Below, in pieces: positions 38,735 to 50,150 of a DNA stretch of 64,000 nt. The translations under genes were made by a program, and so were the position numbers. A model generated the notes under the pieces. It saw only the letters and a list, made by a program, of their open reading frames with translations. It had not been told where the DNA came from and searched no databases. Position 1 is the first letter of the stretch; the number at the start of each line of letters is the position of its first letter. Origin of the DNA: Penelope pileata (Eukaryota > Chordata > Aves > Galliformes > Cracidae); NCBI GenBank assembly GCA_013396635.1, contig WBMW01005879.1:248001-312000 (forward strand), given 5' to 3'.

Positions 38735-40794
38735 GCACAGATGTACTTCCTCTCTTAGCCTCTGATCCAAGTTCTCTCCTCAGGTGGTGCTTTAGCCAAA
38801 GGCAGTGGCAGGTATCTGCTGCACGTTTCTGAATCTGAGCAGCACTGAATTCATTCTTTTCTGTCAGAATGAAATCTCCATGGTGACAACTGCATCATCA
38901 AGCTGTGAGAGCTTTTCAGTGAAGTAGAGCATTTTATCATGAGATTCTCATTACAAGAGTGCCCTCTGTAAATGAAGAGGAGATGTTACCATAGGGGTCC
39001 AAGTTGGCTGAAGTTACACAGCAACGCTGCCTTTACAACTGGCTTGTGAGGCCACACATCAGAGAAATGGCTCCTGAAATAGCCTGTTTCACTCCCCTCT
39101 ATGAGATGAACACATGACACAACCATAAGCGGCAGTTAGAAATATTTTCATACCCAAACTCAGCAGCAATAGCTCGCTAGCCTTCTGCTGCCCAGGAGCT
39201 GAGGAAAAGCAAACCCCAGGCCCAGGTCAGCCGCGCTGCACCCCATGCATGCCTTCCCTCCTGTGCCTGTGTATCAGCACCTGCTCAGGGCTGATCATTC
39301 CTCAGTTTATTCCCTCTGTCACAAATAGAAAGGTTCATTTATTCATTTAATTCTTGAAAACATAATCAATTTACCTTTACAATTTGTGTACTCATCAGCA
39401 TCCATTTTGTGCCAGATGCAACTCAGCCTTTAGCATTTTCATTCAGCCAAGACTTGGCAAATAAATTGGCAGGAACAAATTATTTATTTTCCTCAGTTAA
39501 AGTATGTATTTCTGTATTGGTCAGTAAAGCCTTCTCAGATGAACAAGAAAACCTTTCTAAACTATGTTTTAGGCACTAATTTCAATATCTTCTGTTTCGC
39601 TCTTCTGTGTGGCACTAAATGATGCAAAGTTTAAAAGAAAATCGATTTAAATTAAGATTGCAGGTGTTGTAGTTGTCTCATCACCTTCTCCTTGATTAAT
39701 TTGTTTAAAAACTTCCAAATTAATTCTCCAAAGTTCAAAGGAAGATAAAAAATAAAGTGAAAGATGGCAGTTCTAACACACTGCAAATATCTAGGCTTGA
39801 AACATCAGGTGAGACCTGAACAATTTCTTTGCGAGATGAAAACTAGTTTTCTAAACAAGTTCATTTGTTATGGAATTTGAGGACAGCAGTGGGTATTTCC
39901 CAGTAGGGAACTCACGGCCCTAGGCGGGAATGCAATGTGGAGAAACACTGATATTTGAAATTTCATGAGATGTTTCTCTGTGGGAATCGCTAACAAGGAC
40001 AGCTCAAACTCCTCCTGCCATAATTGTTTCACATGAGACAGGATAAGAACAGTGAGAACACGACTCCTATCCACACACAAAGATTACTCCTCTTCAGATG
40101 TTCCGCACTTTGACATCTGCACCAACGCACGACACTGACTAGCTAATGCCAAGCAAGGTGACACAGGTTCACAGAGGAAAAAGGCAAGAGAAAGTCATCA
40201 AGCCTAGGATGGGCATCTCTTCCTGCCATCAAATACAAACTCAATTCTCCAACCAGCTCATTGTTTTGTCCCCTCACCCTGCTATTCAAGTCCTCTAGTA
40301 AATCTGTGATATAAATTCCTCTAAAATAAACACATGCAGAGGAGTTGTAATGCTTGAAAGTCTTTCAAGACATAGTTGTGTTCACTTCTCAGAGCCTCTT
40401 CTGTTTCTTACTTATCTGTTTTGAGAGTGACTATCACACACAACTTTGGAAACTGGATCTGTACAGTTTACATGACAAACAGTAGGTTTTAATGATATTT
40501 TTAATGTATTTTATCTTTATATTTGATGCTCCTTTGGTTTCCAGTGTGGATTTAACAAATGTCTTCGGTTATCCATAAACTAGCTCATATTTGGTTTTGG
40601 GCATTTCAATTCCATAAGCAGCTGACAGATGCCACTATTTACTCAGAATCCAAGGTTTGTGTGCTGCAGAGACACTACATTAGATTACATTAGATAAACT
40701 GATGAAGGAGAGAAGCACAGTAAAAACAACATACCAGTGCTCTTTTTCTTATACTCAAGGCCCCATAACTTAATCAACTCAAAAAAAAAAAAAA

Positions 40795-40795
40795 N
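40795..40795. other. Single N after a 14-A run
   Basis: A lone N ends the homopolymer at 40781-40794, marking an assembly join or an uncertain run length. Confidence 0.9.
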
Positions 40796-41084
40796 TTCTG
40801 AATAGCTAATTCTGGTTCTTTTGGGGGCTCAGGATTGTTTGGCATTTCCTACAAAAATCGAGTTGCATTCCCAGCCAGGTATATCCTATCTTTTGACTGG
40901 AACTACCTTGCAGCATTGGCTAGTTCTTAAATGGTTGCAAAACGTCTAGCAAATCACAGAAAATAACCAACAAGCAGTAACTACAGCATATAAAAGGACA
41001 CATCCCAAACCTTCTCAGAGTCAACAAAATATGGACATTTGCACCAAATTCTAAATCAAGAGCTGTATCCTACTGTCCGGGAGT

Positions 41085-41096
41085 CCACGAGGTGGC
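41085..41096 (+). promoter_or_regulatory. CTCF-like motif
   Basis: CCACGAGGTGGC differs from the CTCF core CCASYAGRKGGC at one position (G at the fifth base). It stands alone, so it is only a candidate site. Confidence 0.25.
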
Positions 41097-41418
41097 CTGT
41101 AGCACTTCTGCGGCAGAAAAGGAGTACTGACTGCTAGAGAAGAAAGCAAAGCAAAAGCAGCTTTCCTCTACTGTCTGCTACAGGGTGGTCAAGAAAGTGG
41201 GAATGGGCATTATTATCTCTTGCTTTCGTACTGACAAAGGACAGCGTACTGCTGGCAACAAGAGGAAGGCTCTCATCCACCAGCAGCTCTGCTCAGTGCA
41301 TCCACTGAAAGCAGAAGCTGCCCAGATACCTGCATGTTGCAGCACAAGACAGAACTATTCCCATCGCTAGGAAAAGCCAACACCACAGGCATTATCTCAA
41401 AAATATTTGTACAATTTC

Positions 41419-41490
41419 TCCCTGTTCATTGCAGTGAAGTTGGACTAGATGACCTTTAAAGGTCCCTTCCAACTCAAATGATTCTATATC
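41419..41490 (+). mobile_element. CR1 3'-end fragment
   Basis: TCCCTGTTCATTGCAGTGAA, GTTGGACTAGATGACCTTTA and GGTCCCTTCCAACTCAAATG form the last 70 bp of a CR1 3' UTR, ending in a single decayed ATTCTAT tail unit. Confidence 0.93.
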
Positions 41491-44400
41491 ATTTATGCTA
41501 TTACCGTTATATTTTAACGAACATATATGCAATTAACATATTTTAATTAAAATATAATATTACATTTTTATTTGTTAGAAAAACAATAAAGCTGCATTAG
41601 CAGATAGATTACCCAGGCAAAGAAGCAAAAAGGCATACTTATGAATAGTACAAGGACTACAGCCATTTCTCCATAATGTTTTTGGCTGAGAAATAGGAAG
41701 ACAAATCCTTGAAAGTCCAGCTGGATTAGGAAGTGGGATGTCTGCTATAAACACACTCCCAAGCACCCTTCTTACCCGTCAAATACGCAATGCGTATTTC
41801 TACACCACAATTAAATGGGAGATATCTTCCCAGTCCCTGAGCACAGACAATCTAACAGGCAGTCATACACATGCACCAACTGAGCATGTCTCCTAAGTAA
41901 CAAATCACTTGGTCACATCAACTACAGTCTTCTTTTGCATGGGAGGAAACTGAATCCTGCTTGTCAGCACAAACTACTGTCCTGTTAATCCCACAAAAAT
42001 CGCAGCACAGTTAATCAGCGTGTTTGTGGTTGAAACTTCAGACAGTACAATAAAGCTCAAAAAGTGATGGAGAGGGAAGAAACTCATCACACTTGCTTCA
42101 AATAAATTAGCATTAAACTGTTTCTTCAATAGAAACGCTGAAATCTGATTTAGCAGCAAAAGATGCAATTAATGGGTCAACAGAAAAACAGTCGAGACTT
42201 TGATGGCAGATGTCATTGACAGCTGGATTAGGGTTTGCTGGTGGGTTGGTTGTTTTTATTATTTTTTTTTCCCTGCCATATTCATACACTTTTCTCTTTC
42301 AGCAGCAACACAACACTACCATTTAGTGGTCAGACACACACAGTGCGGGACATCGCTGCTTACAGCACTCTGGTAGACCTTATGCATTTTTGCCCAAACA
42401 CGTGGCAATTATTTATGAGAAAACAGTGCACTCATGTATTCCTAATAACCAGAAAGTTAGTATTATTTTAATTTGTGATTGCTTAGAAAAATAAAATTGT
42501 TTTTAATTCAAGTGCTTGAATAAAGCCTTGCCAGAAGAACTAAGATAGTTTAAAAAACTAGGTAAATAAACCAGGAACACAGCACCAGTTCTTACCAGGA
42601 AAAACACCTTCGTATCGCACACAACTCTGTGGACTTCTGCTGAAAAGAATGTGAATTTCAGAATGTCTATACATACGGGAAACAATCTACACAACTGCAA
42701 AAGCTGTCTTTTGTTGAAAAAGATAAATGCAATACTATGCCCCTGTGAGTTATTTATTTCATGATTATCACCGAATTCTCTTGTTAAATGCTCAGAAAAA
42801 AAAAATTGTCCATGATTTAATGAATAAAGAATCAAAATGAAGCTTGTTCATCCACTTACACTCGGGTGCCTAATATCCTCTCTGTCAAGATGGTGTTTAA
42901 TCTTATTTATGCATTTCCCATTCAAATCATTGCACTCCCATGACTGGACTCGCGCACAAGCTGCAGGTTTCAGAGCAGTCTCTCCAACTATCTCAAGCAC
43001 TTGTCAGCACTTTCTTCCTCCTAAAGCAGTGAGACTTGAGAGCCCAGACTCTGCACAAGCTGTGTATGATAAAACCTCTTGTGAATGAGAAGCCTACAAC
43101 TGGAATGTCAAGCAGGAGAAAACCTGAGTGGCTTCCTGACCATCACTTAATCATGTTAGAAGTAAAAATGCTATTCTTCATCTGATCAGAAAGTGTTACT
43201 CTTTACAATACTGTGCCAGATATACGCAGAAATGAGAGTCCACAGCTTTGCTATGTATGCCAACAACAGCAAAGTACTGGACTAGATTATTATGTCTGCA
43301 CACAGTTTCTAAAATAAGTGAGAACAATCGAGAAATTTTATTGCCCACATTTCACGACAGATTTTAGCAGATGAATTAATCCTATTCAGCATGTTGCTCA
43401 GAACAGGTAATGAGGGGGCAGAGTCGAGCGAGGTGAAATGAATTCATTCAAAAGAAAAATGCAGGCAGGTGCCAATTTCTAGGAATTATAATGACAGATT
43501 TTGAGACAGGAAGGAATGTCATTTTAAAGTACAGATAAAAATATTTTTCAGAGTAGGCTTCTAGTGCTAGAAGAAATTAAACATTGTACTCAGTCACACT
43601 CATTGCATTTAATAAACGCATTACATTGCCTCACTTCCTCATAAAGCAACTACTGGATCCAAAATTTTTGAAGTACTTTTAATGTATTTTTTCTCAAATC
43701 TTGCAAACTTGGATATTATTCATATATCTCAAAAATAAGGTGCACGTGATCAATTTTGCTCACAATCTGCTTTTTCTAAATAACTGCAGGCCAGTAAAGC
43801 CTCGTGACTGGAATTTCTTCATGAACTCATTGCAAATTTTTAACTAAAGGTGCTTTAATCATTTTACCTTGAAGTATGCAATACCGTTATTGTGATTTTC
43901 ATCTAAGAGATATCAAATACGTACCGTACAGCAAATACGACTCCTGGATTTAACCCTTACAGCAGAAGTGATTTTTTTTTTTTTTGTTTACCAAGGTCCC
44001 CCATATAGTTTTCCAGAGGTCCGCTTTTTTTGTGAAGTTGTGCTCAGCAGGAAACTCTAAGCTGGTTCCTGCTCTGCCTGGCTGGCCAGATGCTGCTCTC
44101 TACCTTCCCAGCTGGGAACTGTGGCAGCAAGCTGCAGCCACTTTGCAAGACGCTGGGAGACCACATGGTCCTCCCCTGGCGACTGGGAGACACCGCTCAT
44201 CTGGGGATTGCTCTGGATGGATGGAAAGACCAGATGGAAATCTATTTGTAATTTCATTTTAGATACTGCAAATCCCTGTGTAATAGGAATTCTATTATTC
44301 ATCACTGACTGATGCACAAAAAGGTTGGAGTTACAATCTACACAGCATTATCAAAGCATCAGTTAAAGACTGCCATGTCATCAGGTCCACCCGTTGGCAT

Positions 44401-45807
44401 CCAAGGAGGCAGTTTCTGGAAAGCCACCCAAAAATTTCCTTTAGTTTTGACTGATCTTCGGATTCAGAGCATTCTGCCTCCCCATCTGTCATATGTGGGA
44501 ATATTTCTGGTTTTCTTGTTCTTGTGAAAGAGAGAGAGAAAGCCCTGCAGAAGCAGGTAGAAACATGGAATTTTAAAAGCTATTAATACCTCAACCGCAT
44601 CTATCAGGTCTGGTGCCTGCAGCAGAACCAGATTTCAGCCAGTGAATCAAGCAGCAGATGGACTGTGCAATAACATATAGGCATCCATCTTGAGATGGGA
44701 GATTTATTTTTCCTTCTTTGAAAACATTTTAATTCCAGAATCCCAGCGCTGTGATGCAGGCATCACCTTAATGTCCGTGACACAGCACTGTAATGTTAGC
44801 TTCTTGACTAAAGGTGGACTCCGGTGACAATGCTGTAAACTGCATTTCTTTCTTTCAGGCATAATCATTAATAAAAAGTGTACAGGACATCACTCCATCA
44901 CATACTGTCTGGAACACAACTGAGATGTCTGACGCCTGTCAGCTAGATACACATGCTAAGTTAAGGCTCAGCGTGCAATGCTGGAAAAGAGCGACATGGT
45001 TGACTTCTAAAAAAAAAAAAGAGGAAAAGCCAAAGCAGATGTCAAGGTTTCAACAAGTCATTGCACACTGCAGCTGGAACCAGTACAAAACCAACACAAG
45101 GATACTGATAATGTAGCATTTCATGTAACGATAAGGGCAATAAAGCAGCAGAAAATGTAAAACCTTCAATGGCTGAACACCTTTCTCAAATTCCAGAGGG
45201 TCAGTTGGGCTGAACAATAATAGTAATCCTTTCAATAACCAGATCATATGATTCAACTATTAAAGCTCTTTACGCTCAAGAGAAGTGAAAATTGAGAGCT
45301 TCTCTTTCTTCCAAATGTAGAGTACGGACAATAAATCTAAACTGCAATCCACACAGAAATTCAGATGCACGCTACCTCACCACCATCACTCGTTAACTAT
45401 TTGGCAATAGTTACCATTATTACAACAGATGTTAACAAGATGCATAGAGAGCATGTAAATTAAACATTAATGTTAATATATAAACATCTACCTTAGAAAG
45501 ACACTGTGCAAATGATATACTTCCCCAAGAGCTTTCCTTGGGGAATTAATCAGAGAATTTGTCTCACTAATAAATGCTATAAATTCAAGGTATTTCCACT
45601 AAAAGAGACTGCATCCTTCAGAAAAATTACTAAGCAGCATGAAGAGAGTCTACACATACAATCCATAACTAAAATCTGGTGGAATGATTCTTTTAACTGG
45701 ATAGTCATTATCATTGGGCTTTAGTTCCTTAAGACAGAACGGCAAAGGTGGAGAATCCATAGCAGAGGGAATTTAACTTGCAAAAATTTACACTGTTACA
45801 GAGTTTG
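41491..45807. other. DCLK1 upstream intron, unassigned DNA
   Basis: AT-rich unique DNA. An 18-bp AT-only palindrome lies at 41538-41555 and a 9-bp-stem hairpin at 45521-45545. The G+C-richer patch at 44050-44220 was examined and not recognised. No gene seen. Confidence 0.6.
45521..45545 (+). repeat. Hairpin, 9-bp perfect stem and 7-nt loop
   Basis: TTCCCCAAG is followed by the loop AGCTTTC and then CTTGGGGAA. The surroundings do not pair further, so this is a short isolated inverted repeat rather than a microRNA-length hairpin. Confidence 0.85.
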
Positions 45808-45990
45808 AATCATAAAATGAATCACAGGATGGTTCAGGTTGGAAGGGACCTTAGAGATCATCATGTTCCAACCCCCCTGCCATGGGCAAGGACACCTCCC
45901 ACTAGACCACGCTGCCCAAAGCCCCATCCAGCCTGGCTTTGAATACTTCCAGGGAGGGGGCATCCACGACTTCTCTGGGCAACTCTCTGG
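45808..45990 (-). mobile_element. CR1 3'-end fragment
   Basis: After the tail-like AATCATAAAATGAATCACAG come GGTTGGAAGGGACCTTAGAG, CCACTAGACCACGCTGCCCA and CCCATCCAGCCTGGCTTTGA, the reverse of a CR1 3' UTR and the last ORF2 codons. It belongs to the same sub-type as the copy at 59.9 kb. Confidence 0.93.
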
Positions 45991-48931
45991 GTTTAAGGTA
46001 ATCATCACAAAAATCTGAAATCAGAAATTTTAAGTGCAGCTCTGAGTTTCCTCGCCATCATATGGTCAGAAAAACACATTTACTACTGAGACAGACTAGT
46101 CACAACAGTTAAAATTTCTGAAGCACGCTGAACATGGTCATGTAAATGTTTCTTATCAAAACATATGCTATTGCTTTATTCTGTGAGTCTTTCAGGACAG
46201 CAAGTTCTGAAACACTACAAAATCCAGTAAGTAAAAAAAATCAGCAGTTTACAGATCCATGAACTACCAGGATTATAGCTGATATCAAAGAAACAACGGA
46301 AAAAAATCAGACTGACACTTGGAAGGAGGATTTTGGAAGGATAAGTAAGAGCCACAACTGACTTCTCAAAGACTGAAGAATTCAAAAGAAACTTGCCAAG
46401 AGGTAGCAAAACAAAAACTTGCAGAGTCAGTTAAAGTTTAAAATAAAACCGGGTCAACAAAGCATGGAATAAATGAACATAGCAGTAGGAGGTAGGGGAT
46501 CACGAAGAGCTTCTTCAAGCACATCAGAAAGTTCTAGCTCAATGACACAGAAAACAATTCCTTCAAAAACCCTCCTAGTCTGCAAGAAAATCTTTTTTCA
46601 AGATATTTAATCTCAGCTGTAAACTGTGAAAGGGAAAACTTTTATTAAGAACAGATATTCAGACTTGTTAAAATTACTAGCAGTACTGGTATCAATATAC
46701 CATTAAGTCTATTTGTCGTCTAAGAAAACATAAAGACAAATATTTGGGTACCACAAAATCGCCTCCTGCATTCATCGTTGACCTGAGAGCTGCATATTTA
46801 TATATTCCACAGGCAAACAGTGTTGCATTCATGCTTAATTAACAGAAACTTCATCTTCATCTGTGCACCTTTAGGTGATTTATTTTAAGCTCTATCACAG
46901 CTTGGAGGAAAAACATGGAGACATAATACATGTCAAAGAAATGTGGAAGTGTTTTGGTCCTTCTTGACATAAGATGTAAAAAAAAACTATTGTCCTCATA
47001 CAGATGCACATCTCTGCTGGCAGCACATTGCTTCCATGCAGCAGTCGTACCAACAGTACTTGTCAGATGCACTTGCAAACAGCATGCACTTCAGCAGACA
47101 TTTGAAGCAGAACTGACTCAAAAACCAAACAATGACCAAAAAAAACCCCAACCCAACAAGCAGTCTGTGCACAAGCACTGTAGCTCCAAATAAATTCTTG
47201 CTGAACTGGAGGCCCAGGAAGTTCAGCAAATCCTTGAGCACTTCCGCAATCCTTACACAGCTTTACAATCTTTCCTCTCTTGACTTGTATCATCTGTGTT
47301 CTGATTCGACTACTTATTATGAACTCAAACTCAAAACTGAGCTCAAAAGCATTTACCTCTGAGATCCTACATCTTTTGGAAAAATATTAGATAAATATAA
47401 AAGAAGTCAGGCTACGCAATGTAGAAGAGCTTATTGCACTTGTAATTCAGGATGGCTGCTAGTTACAGACATGTCAGAGAGAACAAGATATAACAGCAGA
47501 ATACAGCACCATGTTGGGAAAGGAAATTTGCTCCAAAAGCAATTTCAACTGTGATAATGCCCTGCTGTGTTTCTGAATTTCCTTTTCACCCACTGGTGCT
47601 CTTCTTCAGCATAAAGGGTGATACACAGGAATTCAGCATTTGGCTCCATATACATTTCTCTACACATTAAATACATAGCAGTATCAACAGATCTAAAGAT
47701 CTCAGGCTATAATTTGCATCTGCTTACATAATGAATCAGAAAATGGCTGGCCCATCGGAAAAGAACAAAAACCAAACAGATGAAGGTTTGTCCAAACTGG
47801 TTATTCTCCTCTGTAAAACATCATCGCTCAAAACTCTCTCCTTTGCTTGCATATGTTTCTTGTTCTTCTTGTTGTTTTGTGGGGATTTTTTTTTGTTAAC
47901 CCAGAACATAAAAGAACAGAGTTGGCAGTTCAAAGGAGGGAAAAAGGTAAGCATTTTAACCACCTGGCAGCAAAGATGGAGCTGCGGACATGGTGACAGT
48001 TGAAGTTGGCTCTTTTGCACAAAATCAAAAAGAAATACATATACATATTTATCAGGTCAGGCGAAAGCAGCAGGAAGGAACCAAGTATACAGTCCGCAGA
48101 TGGTGACACATTTGGATGGGGATGGAAGCAATTATGAGTCAGTCTTAGTCCTGGGACTCTTCAAGGAGTCCTTGAGTAATCTGTACAAACATTAGGCACG
48201 TGATAGAGGATAAGCACTCTCTTAAATTAATGGCAAGGCTCCTATCATTCAAACCGACTTCATTAGTTTGAAAGTATTATTTTCAGCAAGCATAGGTAAT
48301 GTTTCAGTAAAAATACAAGATGCCTTGCTATCTTAAGAGATAATGCAGTAACTATGAACATCAGAACACGAAGTCAAATTCTTTATGTTGCTTAGGAAAA
48401 AGACTGAAAAAAATGATGATGAACAGAGAATGGAAAGCTTCACAACCATGCTTGCAGAGCACTGTAAAGTGCATTACTGTTTAAAGACACTCTGCATGGC
48501 GATTCTTTTTAATGTATGTTAAGGCAGCAATGTATACCTGATACATCTGTTTTGTTGTAACTAATTACATTTTCTCCCAATATGTAACAGATAAAAGAGT
48601 CACTCAACCAAGTCTGCTTCAGAGCAGTAACTTGCTATAGAAGTCACCTACAAGGACCGAGAATAAGTTGTCAATAAGAACCAAAGAGTTTGCCATCAGA
48701 AGTGATGTGTGTCACCAAAAGGCCTGTGTTCGGATTCAGAAAGAGGTTTTGTATGTCTTTTTTTTTTTTTGGTAATGTATGATTTGGACATAGCTTAGTT
48801 AGTGATATTCCTTTAAAATTTTTAAGTATTTCTTTTCCCATATACACAGAAAAATGTACTCACAAAAGCTCACCAAAAAAAAAAAAACCTACAAAGATTT
48901 TCAGTGGAAAACATGATTTTACAGCATTTTA
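45991..48931. other. DCLK1 upstream intron, unassigned DNA
   Basis: Unique AT-rich sequence with a poly(T) run near 48760-48771 and an A run near 48876-48887. No exon or transposon recognised. Confidence 0.6.
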
Positions 48932-49065
48932 TGACATTCAAGGGCAGGCTGGACCAGGCTCTGAGCAACATGATCTAGCTGTAGGTGTCCCTGTTCATTG
49001 CAGGGGAGTTGGACTAGATGACCTTAAAACATTCCTTCCAACTCAAACAATTCAATGATTCTACG
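48932..49065 (+). mobile_element. CR1 3'-end fragment
   Basis: TGACATTCAAGGGCAGGCTG, then CCAGGCTCTGAGCAACATGA and a TAG, are the last codons of CR1 ORF2; the standard 3' UTR follows, ending TTCAATGATTCTACGA. The same codons are seen just before the stop of the 2197-3097 copy. Confidence 0.95.
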
Positions 49066-49939
49066 AAAAGGTGGTTCAGAGCCTGAGCAAAAAATTAAGT
49101 GCTCTGAATTACCTTCAAGAGGCGCCTCGCTCTTCTGACTGCGGGGTTAGCTTAGAGCCTCAGTGAAAACCTTACTGGCCAACCTTCGGGAATACCTGAA
49201 CTCAGCATCTTTATTTGTCTCAAAAATTCCTGAACATTACTGCAGGAGAGGGGGAAAATGGAGATACAACAAAAAGGAAAGAAGAGAGCTCTAACTGAGA
49301 TTCCTAAGATATACCCAAAGATTATCTGGACTACATCTGAACTGACTCTTCAAGCAGAAACTTGATCACCCAAGCACTGAATTTATTTCTTTCCAGTGAC
49401 CCAAAAGTTGCAGGAAAAACACCGAAATGGGATCAGCACACCTGCTGCTTTGAGCAGCACCATGACTCGACTCAACCACCTTGAAGGCTTACAAGGACAC
49501 AACGCTAATTCACCCACTGGAGCATTTCTTAAAATGCTTCCCGGGCAAAACCAGCTGCCCACCTCACTGAGCTGTGCAGCCGGCTGCTTCAGAACGAGTG
49601 CACTCCTGAAAGGGAGCTGCCAGCCCCACCACATGCAGCAGCCCCATGGTGGCTCCTCACCTACCATGAATATTCAGGAAAACTAATACTGTTTTCAAAT
49701 GAGACTTAAATAGCTTGCTGTCCATCTAAAGTTGCTCCCGTGATCTTTATTCAATTTCAATTATGCTGTGCTGACTTTGAACACTTCATTCTCGGCTTCA
49801 CTTCAGTAACAACACAGAACAGCCTGCTTTATTATGAATTCACTTTCTGCCAGAACGTTAATAAAGCTACCTGTTAACGCTAAATAAAGTTAAGTGCTCA
49901 TGTGCACGCAGCGATACTCGCTGCTCCCACACCACAAGC
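49066..49939. other. DCLK1 upstream intron beside the CpG island
   Basis: Sequence is of mixed composition. A 94-96-codon frame exists on each strand at 49383-49686, with no recognised domain. If a minus-strand transcript starts at the island, this would be its first intron. Confidence 0.5.
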
Positions 49940-50150
49940 CGCAGGTGCACACTCGCCCCGCACCTGAGAGCCCGCGAACGGCCGGAAGCCATTTTGGGCG
50001 GGCGCCGGCGTGGGCGGGAGGCGCTGCCACGCGCCCTGTGCGCGCCAGGGGGCGCCGCGCCGCCGCCAACCCCGCGAGACTGAGGGCGGGCCGGCCCCCC
50101 CCAGGCCTCCCGCTTCCTCGGGAGAGATTTCACGGTCTGCTGGGCTGGTT
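49940..50150. promoter_or_regulatory. Compact CpG island, likely TATA-less promoter
   Basis: In about 170 bp (49950-50125) I count roughly 27 CpG dinucleotides with very high G+C, against AT-rich, CpG-poor DNA on both sides. It contains the ETS site CCGGAAG at 49982-49988, a YY1-like CCAAAATGGC on the minus strand just beside it, and GC boxes GGGCGGG at about 50012 and 50085. There is no TATA box. On the minus strand an ATG at 49992-49990 has a favourable context (AAAATGG) and is followed after 29 coding nt by a consensus donor CAG|GTGCGG at 49963. On the plus strand a donor-like ATG|GTGAGA lies near 50176. This pattern fits a bidirectional housekeeping-type promoter. The minus strand is DCLK1's own strand, so an internal DCLK1 promoter or a nested transcript is possible; an intragenic enhancer is the main alternative. 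Confidence 0.65.

Larger units (their letters stand above)
36619..41418. other. DCLK1 upstream intron, unassigned DNA
   Basis: Unique sequence with small simple repeats: a run of nine Gs near 36994-37002, a poly(T) run at about 38413-38440, a 17-bp tandem pair at 38701-38734, an A run ending in an N at 40795, and a CTCF-like motif at 41085-41096. No exon or transposon recognised. Confidence 0.6.

Noticed and set aside
38876..38892. Second X-box-like motif (CTCCATGGTGACAAC)
   Set aside because: The left half-site is weak, so the match is not distinctive enough to report.
40990..40998. TATA-box-like ATATAAAAGG
   Set aside because: An isolated AT motif in AT-rich intron with no initiator, island or downstream gene.
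41538..41555. 18-bp AT-only perfect palindrome
   Set aside because: Composed only of A and T, so chance symmetry is likely; the same holds for the one at 62858-62875.
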